Shown: piece by piece, positions 1 through 9,769 of the stretch | Layout: each line of letters begins with the position of its first letter | How positions within the stretch are numbered: the stretch's first letter is position 1 | From: Isoetes taiwanensis | Taxonomy: Eukaryota > Streptophyta > Lycopodiopsida > Isoetales > Isoetaceae | Direction of reading: 5' to 3' | NCBI GenBank assembly: GCA_021234155.1 | Contig: JAJEKV010000025.1 | Span: 16,983,094-17,047,093, forward strand | DNA length: 64,000 nt | Position numbers and translations under genes: made by a program | The notes under the pieces: model-generated | Databases searched by the model: none | The model's input: only the letters and a program-made list of their open reading frames with translations | Told to the model about the DNA's origin: nothing

Positions 1-1
1 T

Positions 2-685
2 GCAGTAGAACAGAAGGCCAGAGAGGCTCGAGAGCGAGCCAGACAAGAAGAAAACCCTAACACCGACCCAGATGCTGAGGAGGAGGACCAGCAACATCAA
101 GACAGCAAGAACAACCTCAGGATCCTGACAATCAAGAAAACCTGGAGGATCAGGGAAATGGCCAAGAGGAGGAGGACAAGGAGGACCAGACGATACCTGC
201 GGACTAGCGCGTCGGCTAAAGAAAATGGGCAAGAGGAAGAAACAGCAAAGAGAAAGAGAATTGCAGAGAAGGAGGAGCGCAGAAGACAGGAGGAGCGCCA
301 GAAGCTGAAGGAGGCCAAAGGGAAGGACCCCGAACAGCCAAAGAAACCTCGGAGGAAAACGAAGACAACGCTGAGCAAAGGGGTTATCATAAGGGAGCGG
401 GAGCCCGATAGGCCACCATCTTCTTCCTCAGAAACAGAGTCGGACGAGGAGGTGCCGAGAGTTCCCAGCCCAACAAAAGGCTCGGGACCTTCAAATCCAA
501 ACAATGAAGAGGAATAAACTGTAACACCACCACCTCCATACCCAAAATGGCCGAAACCAACAACTGACCCCAAGAAGGGCAAGCCGGCATGGGAATCCTT
601 TGTACTCGAGCACGAGCGGGAGTACAAGAAGAAATTGAAGGAGTACCACCAATACATGAAGATGTACGAGGAGTACTCAAGGTAT
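2..685 (+). pseudogene. Histone H3-like protein, N-terminal part (split by LTR element A)
   Basis: The frame is open from the window edge, so the true start is not visible. It encodes a highly charged segment: an acidic stretch, a basic block (MAKRRRTRRTRRYLRT at 158), an E/K/R-rich helix-like region, a Ser/Glu patch (PPSSSSETESDEE), one in-frame TAA at 515-517, then a proline-rich piece and a K/E/Y-rich helix ending in EEYSRY. The frame continues exactly in phase at 8731 beyond element A, where an H3-type histone fold begins. Around position 120 a neighbouring frame is also acidic, so an old frameshift there is possible. Nothing in this half matches the canonical H3 tail; the assignment rests on the downstream half. 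Inferred role: a chromatin-binding protein with a long charged tail, now inactive. Confidence 0.55.
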
Positions 686-1992
686 TGTTGCCACTAGGTG
701 GCAACATTTTCATTGTTTTGACAGTCACAGGTTACATTGTTTTGGGCATTACATAGAGTTGTCATTTGATTATTTGAAGTTGCAGCAGCTAGATGCAGTT
801 CAGGACCCGGTGAGTAGGAGCACCTCTCGTCGAATCGTTTAGATTCACGAGGCCATGGGGGAGTTACTATGGCACAGCTCAGTTGAAGGCATACGAAGAT
901 GCGGAGAGATTTTGGTGTGTTGGAACACCCCATGCAAGTCACCATGGTGCAGTAATGATTTGCATTTCTAGGGCATAAGTTATTTCAAGATTTAAGGTTT
1001 TTGTATTAGTCCTTATTGACGTTTACATTTAATAGAAAAGAAAAAAAAAAAAAAAAAGAGAGAAAGAGACAAAGTTATCGCAGTAAGACTTTTAGGGTCT
1101 CAAATCCGGTGGAGTTGGTTGAACAGGTGGAGATTCGAAATGGTTTCAACTGAAATATTATGGCACATCAAGATCAGGAGTGGCTTTTATGGCATCTGGC
1201 CCGACTCTGGAGGAGGAAGAAATCCGTTGCAGCAGATTCCGGAAGGGCTGGGAGCAGAATAAAGAGGAGAAAAAAACGTGAAGAACGGGCTCTCAGTTGG
1301 ATATTCGTAAGGGGTATGTTCTTGGGCGGCCAGAAAAATATTGTTTCAAGAATTTTGTGATGTCTACCATTGATTCAAACATTCTGATAATATTTAGCTC
1401 AATTATGTGCTGTCTTTTGGGCTAGTTCAGGGATTCTTATCTCAGATTTTAGCTCTTGCCATTGAAAAACTCAATATATCTAGTATATTGGCTGTTGTTA
1501 TTTCGAAATATCACCATTGTTGCTGTTGTTGTTTCAAGATATCTCCATTATTGCTGTAGTTATTCCAAAATATCACAATTGTTGCTGTCTTTAGGTCTGG
1601 TTCAGGAATTTTTATCTCAGATTTCTGCTCCAGACAACATTGAAAAATTCAATATATCTGGTATATTGGCTGCTGTTGTCTCAAAATATTACTATTGTAC
1701 CAAGTGTTTTCCTGATCAAATCGTATGAAGCGAAGATTGAACTCCTTGTGGGAGCGAAACTCAGTGTTCATTCATCTAGGCTTTGATGTTTCGGATTGAT
1801 CCAAAAAGCAGAAGTTTTACATAAGGTTATCAAAACTGTTCTCTCTCATTTCATCACCCATTTGTCAGACATTGGAAAAAGATATTTGATTTAAGGAGAA
1901 ATCATAGCTGAGGAGTGATTGGCCCAACCAACTGAGGTCCCGATCACTTGGGGTCTCAAGATCGCTGCACATAGCCTAATTTGTGTGCAACA
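686..1992 (+). repeat. 5' LTR of element A
   Basis: 1307 bp, begins TGTTGCCACT and ends GTGCAACA, matching 7404-8725 along its length. It holds an A-rich tract near 1038-1066 and an internal near-duplication: the stretch around 1427-1502 recurs at 1608-1683 (shared cores include TCTTATCTCAGATTT-like and CAATATATCT..TATATTGGCTG). A 66-codon frame at 1160-1360 is present in both LTRs, but I do not regard it as a gene. Confidence 0.93.
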
Positions 1993-1996
1993 TCTT

Positions 1997-2014
1997 TTGA
2001 GGTCCTACCGGGAT
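1997..2014 (+). other. Primer-binding site of element A (tRNA-Gln-like)
   Basis: Four bases after the 5' LTR, TTGAGGTCCTACCGGGAT is complementary, with one mismatch in the CCA portion, to a tRNA 3' end of the form ATCCCGGTAGGACCTCCA. From general knowledge this resembles plant tRNA-Gln. Element C has a related site at 62497-62512, which supports a shared primer. Confidence 0.5.
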
Positions 2015-2046
2015 AGTTCTCAGATCTTTTGTGTCCATTGCACTTA

Positions 2047-2850
2047 TGCCTCCAAAAAGAGGTAACGCCGAAGAAGGGATTATGGAGCAGGGAAGCAATG
2101 CCAACCGCATTGCGATGGACATATTGTCTCAAAGAAGCCGCCATACCAAATCGGTTAACCTTCCAAAGGACAATGCCTACCTATGATGGAACCATGAACC
2201 CACATGAATATCTCACCCAATTTGAAGAGTACTATGCGTAAAAGTGGTAAAAGAAAAGGGAGTAAGGTTATTGTCTTTGGTTTGGCTATGAGAAGAGAAG
2301 CCAAAAGCTGGTTCCAAATCAAGAATGCTTTGCGTGAATGAAATGGGAAGTTATCAAAGACAATTTCATGGAAAGATTTGGCAATCACGCTTCAAAAGGA
2401 GGACTTATTCAAGAACCGCCAACATTGGTTATCAAAAAGGTGAAAGTGTTCCTCGCTTTTGTAGAAAGGTTCAACACTTATCTCACGAGATGTAAAGATA
2501 AGAAGATTGATACACCAACCATCCATCTAGTGGAATTTTTTATTTGTGGATTGAAGCCACATTACAAGCTATACAGGAAAATGGGTAAGCTACATGACAT
2601 GGGCTTACTGGATTCTATTCATAAAGCCTTAGCTAAAGCAGTGGAAATCTCAAAGCAATTATCGGGTCAGAATGATGATGCTCAAATATGCATGACCAAG
2701 ATATCCCCGATTGGGAGCAGGAACCAGAAGCGTGCTACACTATTGCTAAAGAAAAGAAGCCCTCCTTGAAGGAAGAAGTAGCAGCTGAAGTGGCCAAAGC
2801 CACCAGTAAGTTAGAATCCACCATGCAAACTTTAAGGGGAGTTTTCAAAA
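2047..2850 (+). pseudogene. Decayed gag (capsid region) of element A
   Basis: A start at 2047 (MPPKRGNAEEG) opens a frame that stops after about 45 codons. Capsid-like sequence then continues in other frames: MPTYDGTMNPHEYLTQFEEYY near 2172-2238, EAKSWFQIKNALRE near 2292-2336, and a 143-codon stretch from 2338 (FMERFGNHASKGG, VAFVERFN-like, FFICGLKPHYK). The pattern (Y-D-G-x-x-x-P-x-x-[YW]-[LI], then a W-F motif) is typical of Ty3/gypsy retrotransposon Gag. At least three frameshifts or stops separate the pieces, so no intact capsid can be made from this copy. Confidence 0.75.
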
Positions 2851-2853
2851 CAG

Positions 2854-4791
2854 ATGGCTGAAGTATTGAAGGTTCAGTCAAACACATCAACATATGGCAG
2901 ACCACCGTACTCAGGGCCACCTTGCTCTTATTGTTTAAAACCCAATCATCCGGAGAGTAGGTGCTTCGCAAGACCCTGCCTGAAATGCAACAAAAGGGGA
3001 CATTTTGGGCAAGAATGCCCCGTGTGCGACTTCTGCAAAGAAATTGGACATAAGGAGGACAGGTGCCTTGTTAAAGAATACATGCTGAAAATGGGAAAGG
3101 GAAACACATCAGCTACCTTGGAGACTCCTAATCATGCCTTTCTTGTGAAAGCCACGGATGAAGAACAACGTGCAGGAAAGGAAGAAATACTTGCTGTCCA
3201 AACACGTGGCCAAATGGATTCAGCACGCAGGTCTGCTTCTCCCAAGAAGGTAACCTTCTTTGATCCTGTGACTCACACGACCTCCAACACACATGTTATA
3301 GCTCCTGCGCCTGTCCTTAAGGAAGTAGCCTCCCATATGCCCGCATGCAAATCTCCTGCTAATGAGGTGGAAGCCTTGCTGAAAAATTCGAAAGTAAGCA
3401 TTGACTTGTGCACTTTGCTCAGAATTGCCCCATCCTATAAGCAGTTGTTGTTGTCACATACGATGGAGCCTGACAGTGATACCAGCACCCATCTGGTAAC
3501 TCAAGGAGCAGCAGACCCGGGCATTTTTTCTTGCGAGGCCATTGTGAACAATGTAGCCTTACCAAAGGTTTTTCTTGATGGAGGGTCAGGCCAGAATGTC
3601 ATGCCTTACCATGTAATGATGCAGCTCAAGTTGCAAATAACCTCACCAGCATCAATCCTGCTGAAATCCTTTGACAATCAGAAGGTGCGTCCCTTGGGTT
3701 TGGTACAAGGAGTTGAAGTTGCAGTCAAAGGCATTCGAGTGGAGACGGATTTTGTGGTGATCTCGTTCGGAGACGATCATCAGGATACCACTTCTTATGG
3801 TTTAATCCTAGGGAGGAGATGGATGAAGGTCGTGGATGCTAGACCAATCTGGTCCCAAGGAATCTGCACAATCACAGATGGGCAAAGGACAGTCACCATA
3901 TACAACAACCAAGGCAAAATTGGCGCTTGTGACGAGTTCTCCATGTTGATCGAGCATGAGGACATGCTCCAATCAGTTGGTGTAGGTCATTTACAACTAC
4001 AAGTCCCTGCCATAATTCATCGGCCTGAAGAAAGGATGTGTTCAACAACGTTGTGCCATGCAAAAGCCACCCTATGGTTCGATGGAGGCATTTCCAAACA
4101 AGCTAGAATAGCTTCTGCGGGAATTATCATAAGGGATGAGAACCATACAGTTCTGAGAAAAACAGGGAAAGTCATTCCTTTCATCACTTCAAATGCAGCA
4201 GAATATGAAGCTCTGCTTTTGGGTCTGGATGAAGCCCTCTCGCTGAACATCACACACCTCAATATTTATGGAGATTCCTTGTTGATATGCAAGCAGGTCA
4301 CTGGTGAGTTCTCAGCAAAACACGAGAGCATGGAAGTGTACAGGCAGAAAGTGCTCAGCAAACTGCATAGGTTCAAATATTGGAGTATTCAACATATTCC
4401 AAGGGAGATGAATTCAGAAGCTGATTGTATTTGCAAAGAGACTCTGGTCCATCATTTGCAGCAAGATTCCACACATGAAGAGGACTTAGATCCGGAAGCT
4501 CACCAACACATGCACCCCATATTGGTAATAGATGTTAGCAAGGAGGCAAACACACGCGTAGTACATATTTCCAAGGCTGGACAGCAAAGGACACTTTCGA
4601 TTGGAGATCACCTTTCGGAAACAGAGTATGCTTCACTTACCCAACTCTTTCAAGAAATGGTTGATACTTTTGCATGGGATTACAGTGAATTGAAGGGTAT
4701 CCCGCATGAGTATGGCATGATGGAAATTAATCTCAAACCTGGCTCTAAGCCTGTCACTCAAAAATTAAGGAAGATCAATCCAAAGATCGTT
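2854..4791 (+). CDS. Element A zinc knuckles, aspartic protease and archaeal-type RNase H
   Basis: This is one open frame. Residues 24-71 hold three CCHC-type knuckles (CSYC..C, CLKCNKRGHFGQEC, CDFCKEIGHKEDRC). An aspartic protease has its active site at residue 242 (FLDGGSGQNVMP; D-G-G-S is usual for Tat-type elements). Residues 405-530 form a complete archaeal-type RNase H with the four acidic residues visible: D410 (WFDGG), E450 (AEYEAL), D474 (YGDS) and D524 (NSEAD). Position is the odd point: in described Tat elements such as Ogre and Retand the additional RNase H lies between the Ty3 RNase H and integrase, whereas here it precedes the reverse transcriptase. The frame runs on to 5007 but is out of phase with RT after about 4791, so pol is frameshifted at that junction. 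Confidence 0.88.
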
Positions 4792-4795
4792 ACTA

Positions 4796-7336
4796 TTGAT
4801 TCGGAAAGCAGATCGACAAGATGTTTGGGCGCAGGATTTGATCGTGGATATTCAGTACCCACAATGGGTCTCTTGTATTGTTCCAATAGAAAAAAAGAAT
4901 GGGGGCTTGAGAATCTGCGTCGACTATCAAGATCTCAGCAAATGTACACTCAAAGACTTCTATCCGTTGCCTTTTTTGGAGGAAGTACTTCAAGCAGTAG
5001 CAGGTAAGGCTTGCTACTCATTCCTTGATGGGTTTTCGGGCTTCAACCAGATAAGCATACTTGAGAGGGATCGAGAGAAGACTGCCTTCATAACCCCTTG
5101 GGGTACATACGCCATGACTAAAATGCCTTTTGGCCTGAAGAATGCCCCTTCCGTATTTCAAAGATCCATGGATACCATTTTTAAATCCTTGCCTTCAGCT
5201 AACTTTAGGGTCTTCCTAGATGATCTCTGCCTCGCCACCTCTCATAATGACCAACTGCTCATGATCAGAAAAATTTGCCTCCTATGCCAAGAATTTAAAG
5301 TTTGTCTTAACCCTAAAAAATGTGTGTTTTGGGTCCCACAAGGCATTTTGCTAGGTCACCAGATTTCCAGCCAGGGAATTCATGTTGCAAGGGATAAAAT
5401 CACTATGATACAGTCTCTGCCAGCCCCAAGAACACTCAAAGACGTTAAGAGGCTCATTGGTATGACCAGTTTCCTCAGGATGCACATTCCTAACTTTTCT
5501 CACATTCTAAGCCCCATCACGAAGCTGACAAGAACAGGTGGTGCAGTTTCCAAAGGCAAGAGTAAGTATGTTATGATTGAATGGACAGCTGAATGTCATG
5601 AAGCTTTTCAAGTCATACTTCAAGAATTACAAGTGGGCAGGGCACTCGGTACACCAGATACAGGACAACCCTTTCAAGTTTACATCACTGTGACAGCAAA
5701 AGCAATTGGCATAGCGTTGGCGCAAAGGGATAAAGTGTTTGGGTTTAATGGGAAGCAATGGGGGATAGAGGAAGAAAAGTATCCCAAATATGAAAAGTAT
5801 GCTGCTGCATTGATGTTCCTCTTGGATAAGCATGGATATTTGTTCCTGAGACAACATGTTACTGTGTTTATGAAGCACAATCCGCTCAAGATTCTTTTCA
5901 ACCGATCCCAAAAGAAAGATAAGCTCTATAGGTGGTCTGCTCGTTTGGTGGAGTATGATTTGGAAGTGCAGCTGTACAACGCGAAAAGGAATCCTAGTTT
6001 GTACATACCTTATGCTTTTTATTCCCATGATCTAGAGCTTGGGCACCCTGAGGTGTGCCCTGACATTGGTGAAGAATATCAAAGAATCGCCTTGATTGAC
6101 TCAATACACTCACGGAAATACCCCATATGTAAGTATCTGCTCACTCAAGAGCTGCCTGCAGGTTTGACTAAGAGTTCAGCCAGGAGATTCAAGGAACGTT
6201 GTCTTCAGTATACACTTGTGGAAGACATTCTTTGCAAGCCAGATAAATCAGGGACATATCTTAGATGTTTGGACGAAATCGAGCAGAAGTTGGTCCTCAA
6301 AGAATGTCATGATCAAATGTGTGGTGGCCATTTTTCTGGGGACACCACGGCAAAGAAGATTATGCTAAATGGGTATTACTGGCCCACCATTTTCAAGGAC
6401 TGCCACGCATATATCCAGAAATGTCACCAATGCCAGATCCATGGCCGAAAAATTCTGCACCCAGGAGCCTTAAGTCCAATAATCACGCCTGGGCCGTTTC
6501 AAGCATGGGGATTGGATTTCATTGGCAAAATAGAACCTCCTTCAGCTGCCCAGCATAATTATATCCTTGTGGCCACTGATCTCTTTACTAAGTGGGTGGA
6601 AGCAGTGCCTTTGAAGGATGCCAATGCCAAAGTTACAGCAAAATTCATCTACACAGAGATCTGCAGCAGGTTTGGAATACCTTTCCATATTATTACTGAC
6701 AGAGGTACACCTTTTGTAAATGATCTTTTGCAGCATCTAGTACAGTACTTGAAGATCAAGCACACCAAAAGTAGTTCTTATTACCCCCAGGGTAATGGGC
6801 AATCAGAGGCCACCAACAAAGTTCTTAAGGGTATCCTTAAGAAAACAGTAACAGAACACAAACGAGATTGGAATTTGAAGTTGACTGATGCTTTGTGGGC
6901 CTATAGGACTACCCATAAACACTCTATAGGGATGACACCATTCCAGCTTGTATATGGCACAGAAGCCATGTTGCCAGTGCATTTCGAGTTGCCGGCTTTA
7001 AAGTTTATCTATCAACAAAACTTGTGCAGGGAAGAAGCGGTGGTACATAGAATATGCTTGCTGGAAAAACTAACCGAAATTAGAGACGAAGCTTATGAAA
7101 GCATGGTATTGAAGAAGAAAAGGGAGGAAACTGCTTTCAACAAGAAAAACAGGTTACAAAATTCATATGTTCCTGGGGATATGGTGTTGATCTGGGATAA
7201 GAAAATCGAGAAGAATCCCCCAAAATTTGCAAACCTCTGGAAGGGTCCATATTTTGTCAAAAAACGTGCTGGTACTAACTCCTATCTTTTGCAGGATCTC
7301 CATCTAGACCAAATCCTATCAACATACAACATCTGA
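4796..7336 (+). CDS. Element A pol: reverse transcriptase, degenerate RNase H, integrase
   Basis: A long open frame with the RT motifs WVSCIVPIEKKNGG, RICVDYQDL, MPFGLKNAPSVFQ and the catalytic pair in VFLDDLCLA (D142, D143). The Ty3-type RNase H that follows has lost its acidic residues: the usual DAS position reads ITVTAKAIG (about residues 296-308) and the TDH position reads FMKHNPL. The integrase has a zinc-binding N-terminus (H505 onward, CHQCQ) and a complete D574, D635, E671 triad with 35 residues between the last two. The C-terminus is the usual beta-rich end (KFANLWKGPYFVKK); no chromodomain follows. The N-terminal 20 or so codons (to about 4850) do not match RT, so indels lie around 4791-4850. 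Confidence 0.9.
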   Translation: MIRKADRQDVWAQDLIVDIQYPQWVSCIVPIEKKNGGLRICVDYQDLSKCTLKDFYPLPFLEEVLQAVAGKACYSFLDGFSGFNQISILERDREKTAFITPWGTYAMTKMPFGLKNAPSVFQRSMDTIFKSLPSANFRVFLDDLCLATSHNDQLLMIRKICLLCQEFKVCLNPKKCVFWVPQGILLGHQISSQGIHVARDKITMIQSLPAPRTLKDVKRLIGMTSFLRMHIPNFSHILSPITKLTRTGGAVSKGKSKYVMIEWTAECHEAFQVILQELQVGRALGTPDTGQPFQVYITVTAKAIGIALAQRDKVFGFNGKQWGIEEEKYPKYEKYAAALMFLLDKHGYLFLRQHVTVFMKHNPLKILFNRSQKKDKLYRWSARLVEYDLEVQLYNAKRNPSLYIPYAFYSHDLELGHPEVCPDIGEEYQRIALIDSIHSRKYPICKYLLTQELPAGLTKSSARRFKERCLQYTLVEDILCKPDKSGTYLRCLDEIEQKLVLKECHDQMCGGHFSGDTTAKKIMLNGYYWPTIFKDCHAYIQKCHQCQIHGRKILHPGALSPIITPGPFQAWGLDFIGKIEPPSAAQHNYILVATDLFTKWVEAVPLKDANAKVTAKFIYTEICSRFGIPFHIITDRGTPFVNDLLQHLVQYLKIKHTKSSSYYPQGNGQSEATNKVLKGILKKTVTEHKRDWNLKLTDALWAYRTTHKHSIGMTPFQLVYGTEAMLPVHFELPALKFIYQQNLCREEAVVHRICLLEKLTEIRDEAYESMVLKKKREETAFNKKNRLQNSYVPGDMVLIWDKKIEKNPPKFANLWKGPYFVKKRAGTNSYLLQDLHLDQILSTYNI

Positions 7337-7403
7337 AGAAATACTGGATCTAATATTGTGATGGGCTGAGGGGACCAGCCCGTTTTCTGTTTTGGGCATC
7401 AAA

Positions 7404-8725
7404 TGTTGCCACTAGGTGGCAACATTTTCATTGTTTTGACAGTCACAGGTTACATTGTTTTGGGCATTACATAGAGTTGTCATTTGATTATTTGAAGTTG
7501 CAGCAGCTAGATGCAGTTCAGGACCCGGTGAGTAGGAGCACCTCTCGTCGAATCATTTAGATTCACGAGGCCATGGGGGAGTTACTATGGCACAGCTCAG
7601 TTGAAGGCATACGAAGATGCGGAGAGATTTTGGTGCGTTGGAACACCCCATGCAAGTCACCATGGTGCAGTAATGATTTGCATTTCTAGGACATAAGTTA
7701 TTTCAAGATTTAAGGTTTTTGTATTAGTCCTTATTGACGTTTACATTTGATAGAAAAGGAAAAAAGAAAAAAAAAAGAAGAAAAAAAAAGAGAAAGAGAC
7801 AAAGTTATCGCAGTAAGACTTTTAGGGTCTCAAATCCGGTGGAGTTGGTTGAACAGGTGGAGATTCGAAGTGGTTTCAACTGAAATATTATGGCACATCA
7901 AGATCAGGAGTGGCTTTTATGGCATCTGGCCCGACTCTGGAGGAGGAAGAAATCCGTTGCAGCAGATTCCGGAAGGGCTGGGAGCAGAATAAAGAGGAGA
8001 AAAAAACGTGAAGAACGGGCTCTCAGTTGGATATTCGTAAGGGGTATGTTCTTGGGCGGCCAGAAAAACATTGTTTCAAGAATTTTGTAATGTCTACCAT
8101 TGATTCAAACATTCTGATAATATTTAGCTCAATTATGTGCTGTCTTTTGGCTAGTTCAGGGATTCTTATCTCAGATTTTAGCACTTGCCATTGAAAAACT
8201 CAATATATCTAGTATATTGGTCATTTGTTATTTCAAATATCACCATTGTTGCTGTTGTTGTTTCAAGATATCTCCATTGTTGCTGTAGTTATACCAAAAT
8301 ATCACAATTGTTCTTTGCCTTTTAGGTCCGGTTCGAGAATTCTTATCTCAGATTTCTGCTCCAGACAACATTGAAAAATTCAATATATCTGGTATATTGG
8401 CTGCTGTTGTCTAAATATTACTATTGTACCAAGTGTTTTCCTGATCAAATCGTATGAAGCGAAGATTGAACTCCTTGTGGGAGCGAAACTCAGTGTTCAT
8501 TCATCTAGGCTTTGATGTTTCGGATTGATCCAAAAAGCAGAAGTTTTACATAAGGTTATCAAAACTGTTCTCTCTCATTTCATCACCCATTTGTCAGACA
8601 TTGGAAAAAGATATTTGATTTAAGGAGAAATCATAGCTGAGGAGTGATTGGCCCAACCAATCTGGAGGTCCTGATCACTTGGGGTCTCTGAAGACTGTTG
8701 CACATAGCCTAATTTGTGTGCAACA
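7404..8725 (+). repeat. 3' LTR of element A
   Basis: 1322 bp, matching the 5' LTR with scattered substitutions and short indels, for example a lengthened purine tract at 7757-7799. It begins TGTTGCC and ends GCAACA, followed by the AGTAT target-site copy. Confidence 0.93.
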
Positions 8726-8730
8726 AGTAT

Positions 8731-9099
8731 TATGAAGCAAATAAGGTAACGTACGTGGAGGGAGGAAGGCCAATAAAGAAGAACACCTTGAAGCCGCCTC
8801 CAGAGAGACCCTTACCACCTAAGAAATCAATGAAGAGGAAGTCGGACTCCTATTTTGCAAAGGCCGCTCGGGAGATTTGACATTTTCAGAGGAGTTGCAG
8901 ACTGCGAAAAATCCTGCAGGAATTTGACAAGAACAAGCGAGTGACAGATGATATATTGCTTGTATTGCAGGAGGCAGCCGAGCAGAAGTTGGTCCAACAC
9001 TTTGAAGACTTCCTAGCATGTGCTCTCCATGCGAAAAGAGTCACATGTATGCCTAGAGATATGAAGTTAGCTAGGTTCATAAAGAAAGAAGCTTGTTAA
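8731..9099 (+). pseudogene. Histone H3-like protein, histone-fold part
   Basis: In phase with 2-685. After a Lys/Pro-rich linker the sequence reads AAREI, a TGA stop at 8878-8880, then HFQRS. This matches the H3 alpha-N segment REIRKYQKS, the stop falling where Arg (CGA) is expected. About ten residues of the usual alpha-N/alpha-1 region are missing. The rest follows the canonical fold: [25 protein letters not shown] (H3 has GALQEASEAYLVGLFED), [19 protein letters not shown] (H3 has CAIHAKRVTIMPKDIQLAR), ending FIKKEAC. The [12 protein letters not shown] end resembles canonical H3 more than CENH3. H3 family membership is clear by eye; function of a protein with such a long non-H3 tail is unknown. 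CGA to TGA fits decay of methylated, silenced DNA. Confidence 0.8.
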
Positions 9100-9183
9100 A
9101 ATAATGTACTTAAGAAAATTTTGTATAAGATTAGATTTAATAAAGTTGTAATAATGGCATATGTAATTAAAATTAATTAATTT

Positions 9184-9769
9184 GGCAAAAAAGTGATTGT
9201 TTTGAGCCCCACCCCTCACAGAGTGCGCCAGGGCCCTTTTCAAAAGTTTTGAAAGTGCCTCTAGCTCACTATGTGAGTGTTTGACCATTGATCTATGCCT
9301 AGACTTGTCTAAATTTAGAAACTAAGGGCACAAACCGCCTTAACTCGGTGAGATAAGTAGGATTCTGCCCTTATATCATAATTTTAGAGCTATCTAGGAC
9401 CCAAACAGGAGCCCACCCCTTACAGAGTGCGCCAGAACCCTTTTCAAAAAATTTAAAAGTGCCTCTCGCGCACTGTGTGAGTGATCAGAGTAAATTAACC
9501 CTAATTCATCCCAACTACCTCCAAATTAGATGAAATTTATTGCAATAGGATCATTAGGATGCACTTTAGACCTAGATTACCTATCAATTGCTTAGTAGGA
9601 CCTTGAAGTGATAGACATTCCCAAATCCTAAAAATTTCTCAAATTAGGGTTTTGCCTATAAATATGACCACCACCCTCATTTGCATCCTACTCTATCACT
9701 CCTCACTCCAAGGCAATTTTCTAGCTCCCAAAGGCGCTTATACATATGTTTGTTAACCCCCTTTGCATC
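9184..9769 (+). repeat. LTR-like sequence with promoter-like core, truncated by element B
   Basis: A purine run (GGCAAAAAAGTGA, 9184-9196) is followed by TGTTTTGAGCCCC at 9198, the arrangement expected of a polypurine tract and LTR start. Inside, a segment of about 75 bp (GAGCCCCACCCCTCACAGAG..) at 9204 recurs at 9409. A TATA-like CTATAAATAT lies at 9656-9665, upstream of a pyrimidine-rich CACTCCTCACTCC stretch. The region ends where element B begins. If the reading is right, the H3-like frame sits directly upstream of a 3' LTR. No second copy of this LTR is in the window, so the call is tentative. Confidence 0.35.

Larger units (their letters stand above)
686..8725 (+). mobile_element. Ty3/gypsy Tat-like LTR retrotransposon A, full length
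   Basis: Two nearly identical LTRs (686-1992 and 7404-8725, both TGTTGCC...GCAACA) enclose a 5.4-kb internal region with gag remnant, three zinc knuckles, aspartic protease, an archaeal-type RNase H, reverse transcriptase, a degenerate Ty3-type RNase H and integrase. The flanks carry a near-perfect 5-bp target duplication (GGTAT at 681-685, AGTAT at 8726-8730), and the surrounding H3-like frame continues in phase across the insertion. The DGGS protease motif and the lack of a chromodomain point to the Tat side of the non-chromovirus (OTA) branch. The LTRs differ by only a few substitutions and short indels, so the insertion is fairly young, yet gag is frameshifted; this copy is probably non-autonomous. 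Confidence 0.93.

Noticed and set aside
97-657. 186-codon minus-strand frame opposite the H3-like N-terminal region
   Set aside because: Ser/Leu/Phe-rich shadow of the charged plus-strand frame; no start context or motif.
1160-1360. 66-codon frame in both LTRs of element A (also 7890-8090)
   Set aside because: It is identical because the LTRs are identical; its composition (W/R/K-rich) and lack of any motif do not support a protein.
3577-3588. D-G-G-S protease motif as a mutated active site
   Set aside because: The same motif occurs in element C and is usual in Tat-type elements, so it is a lineage feature.
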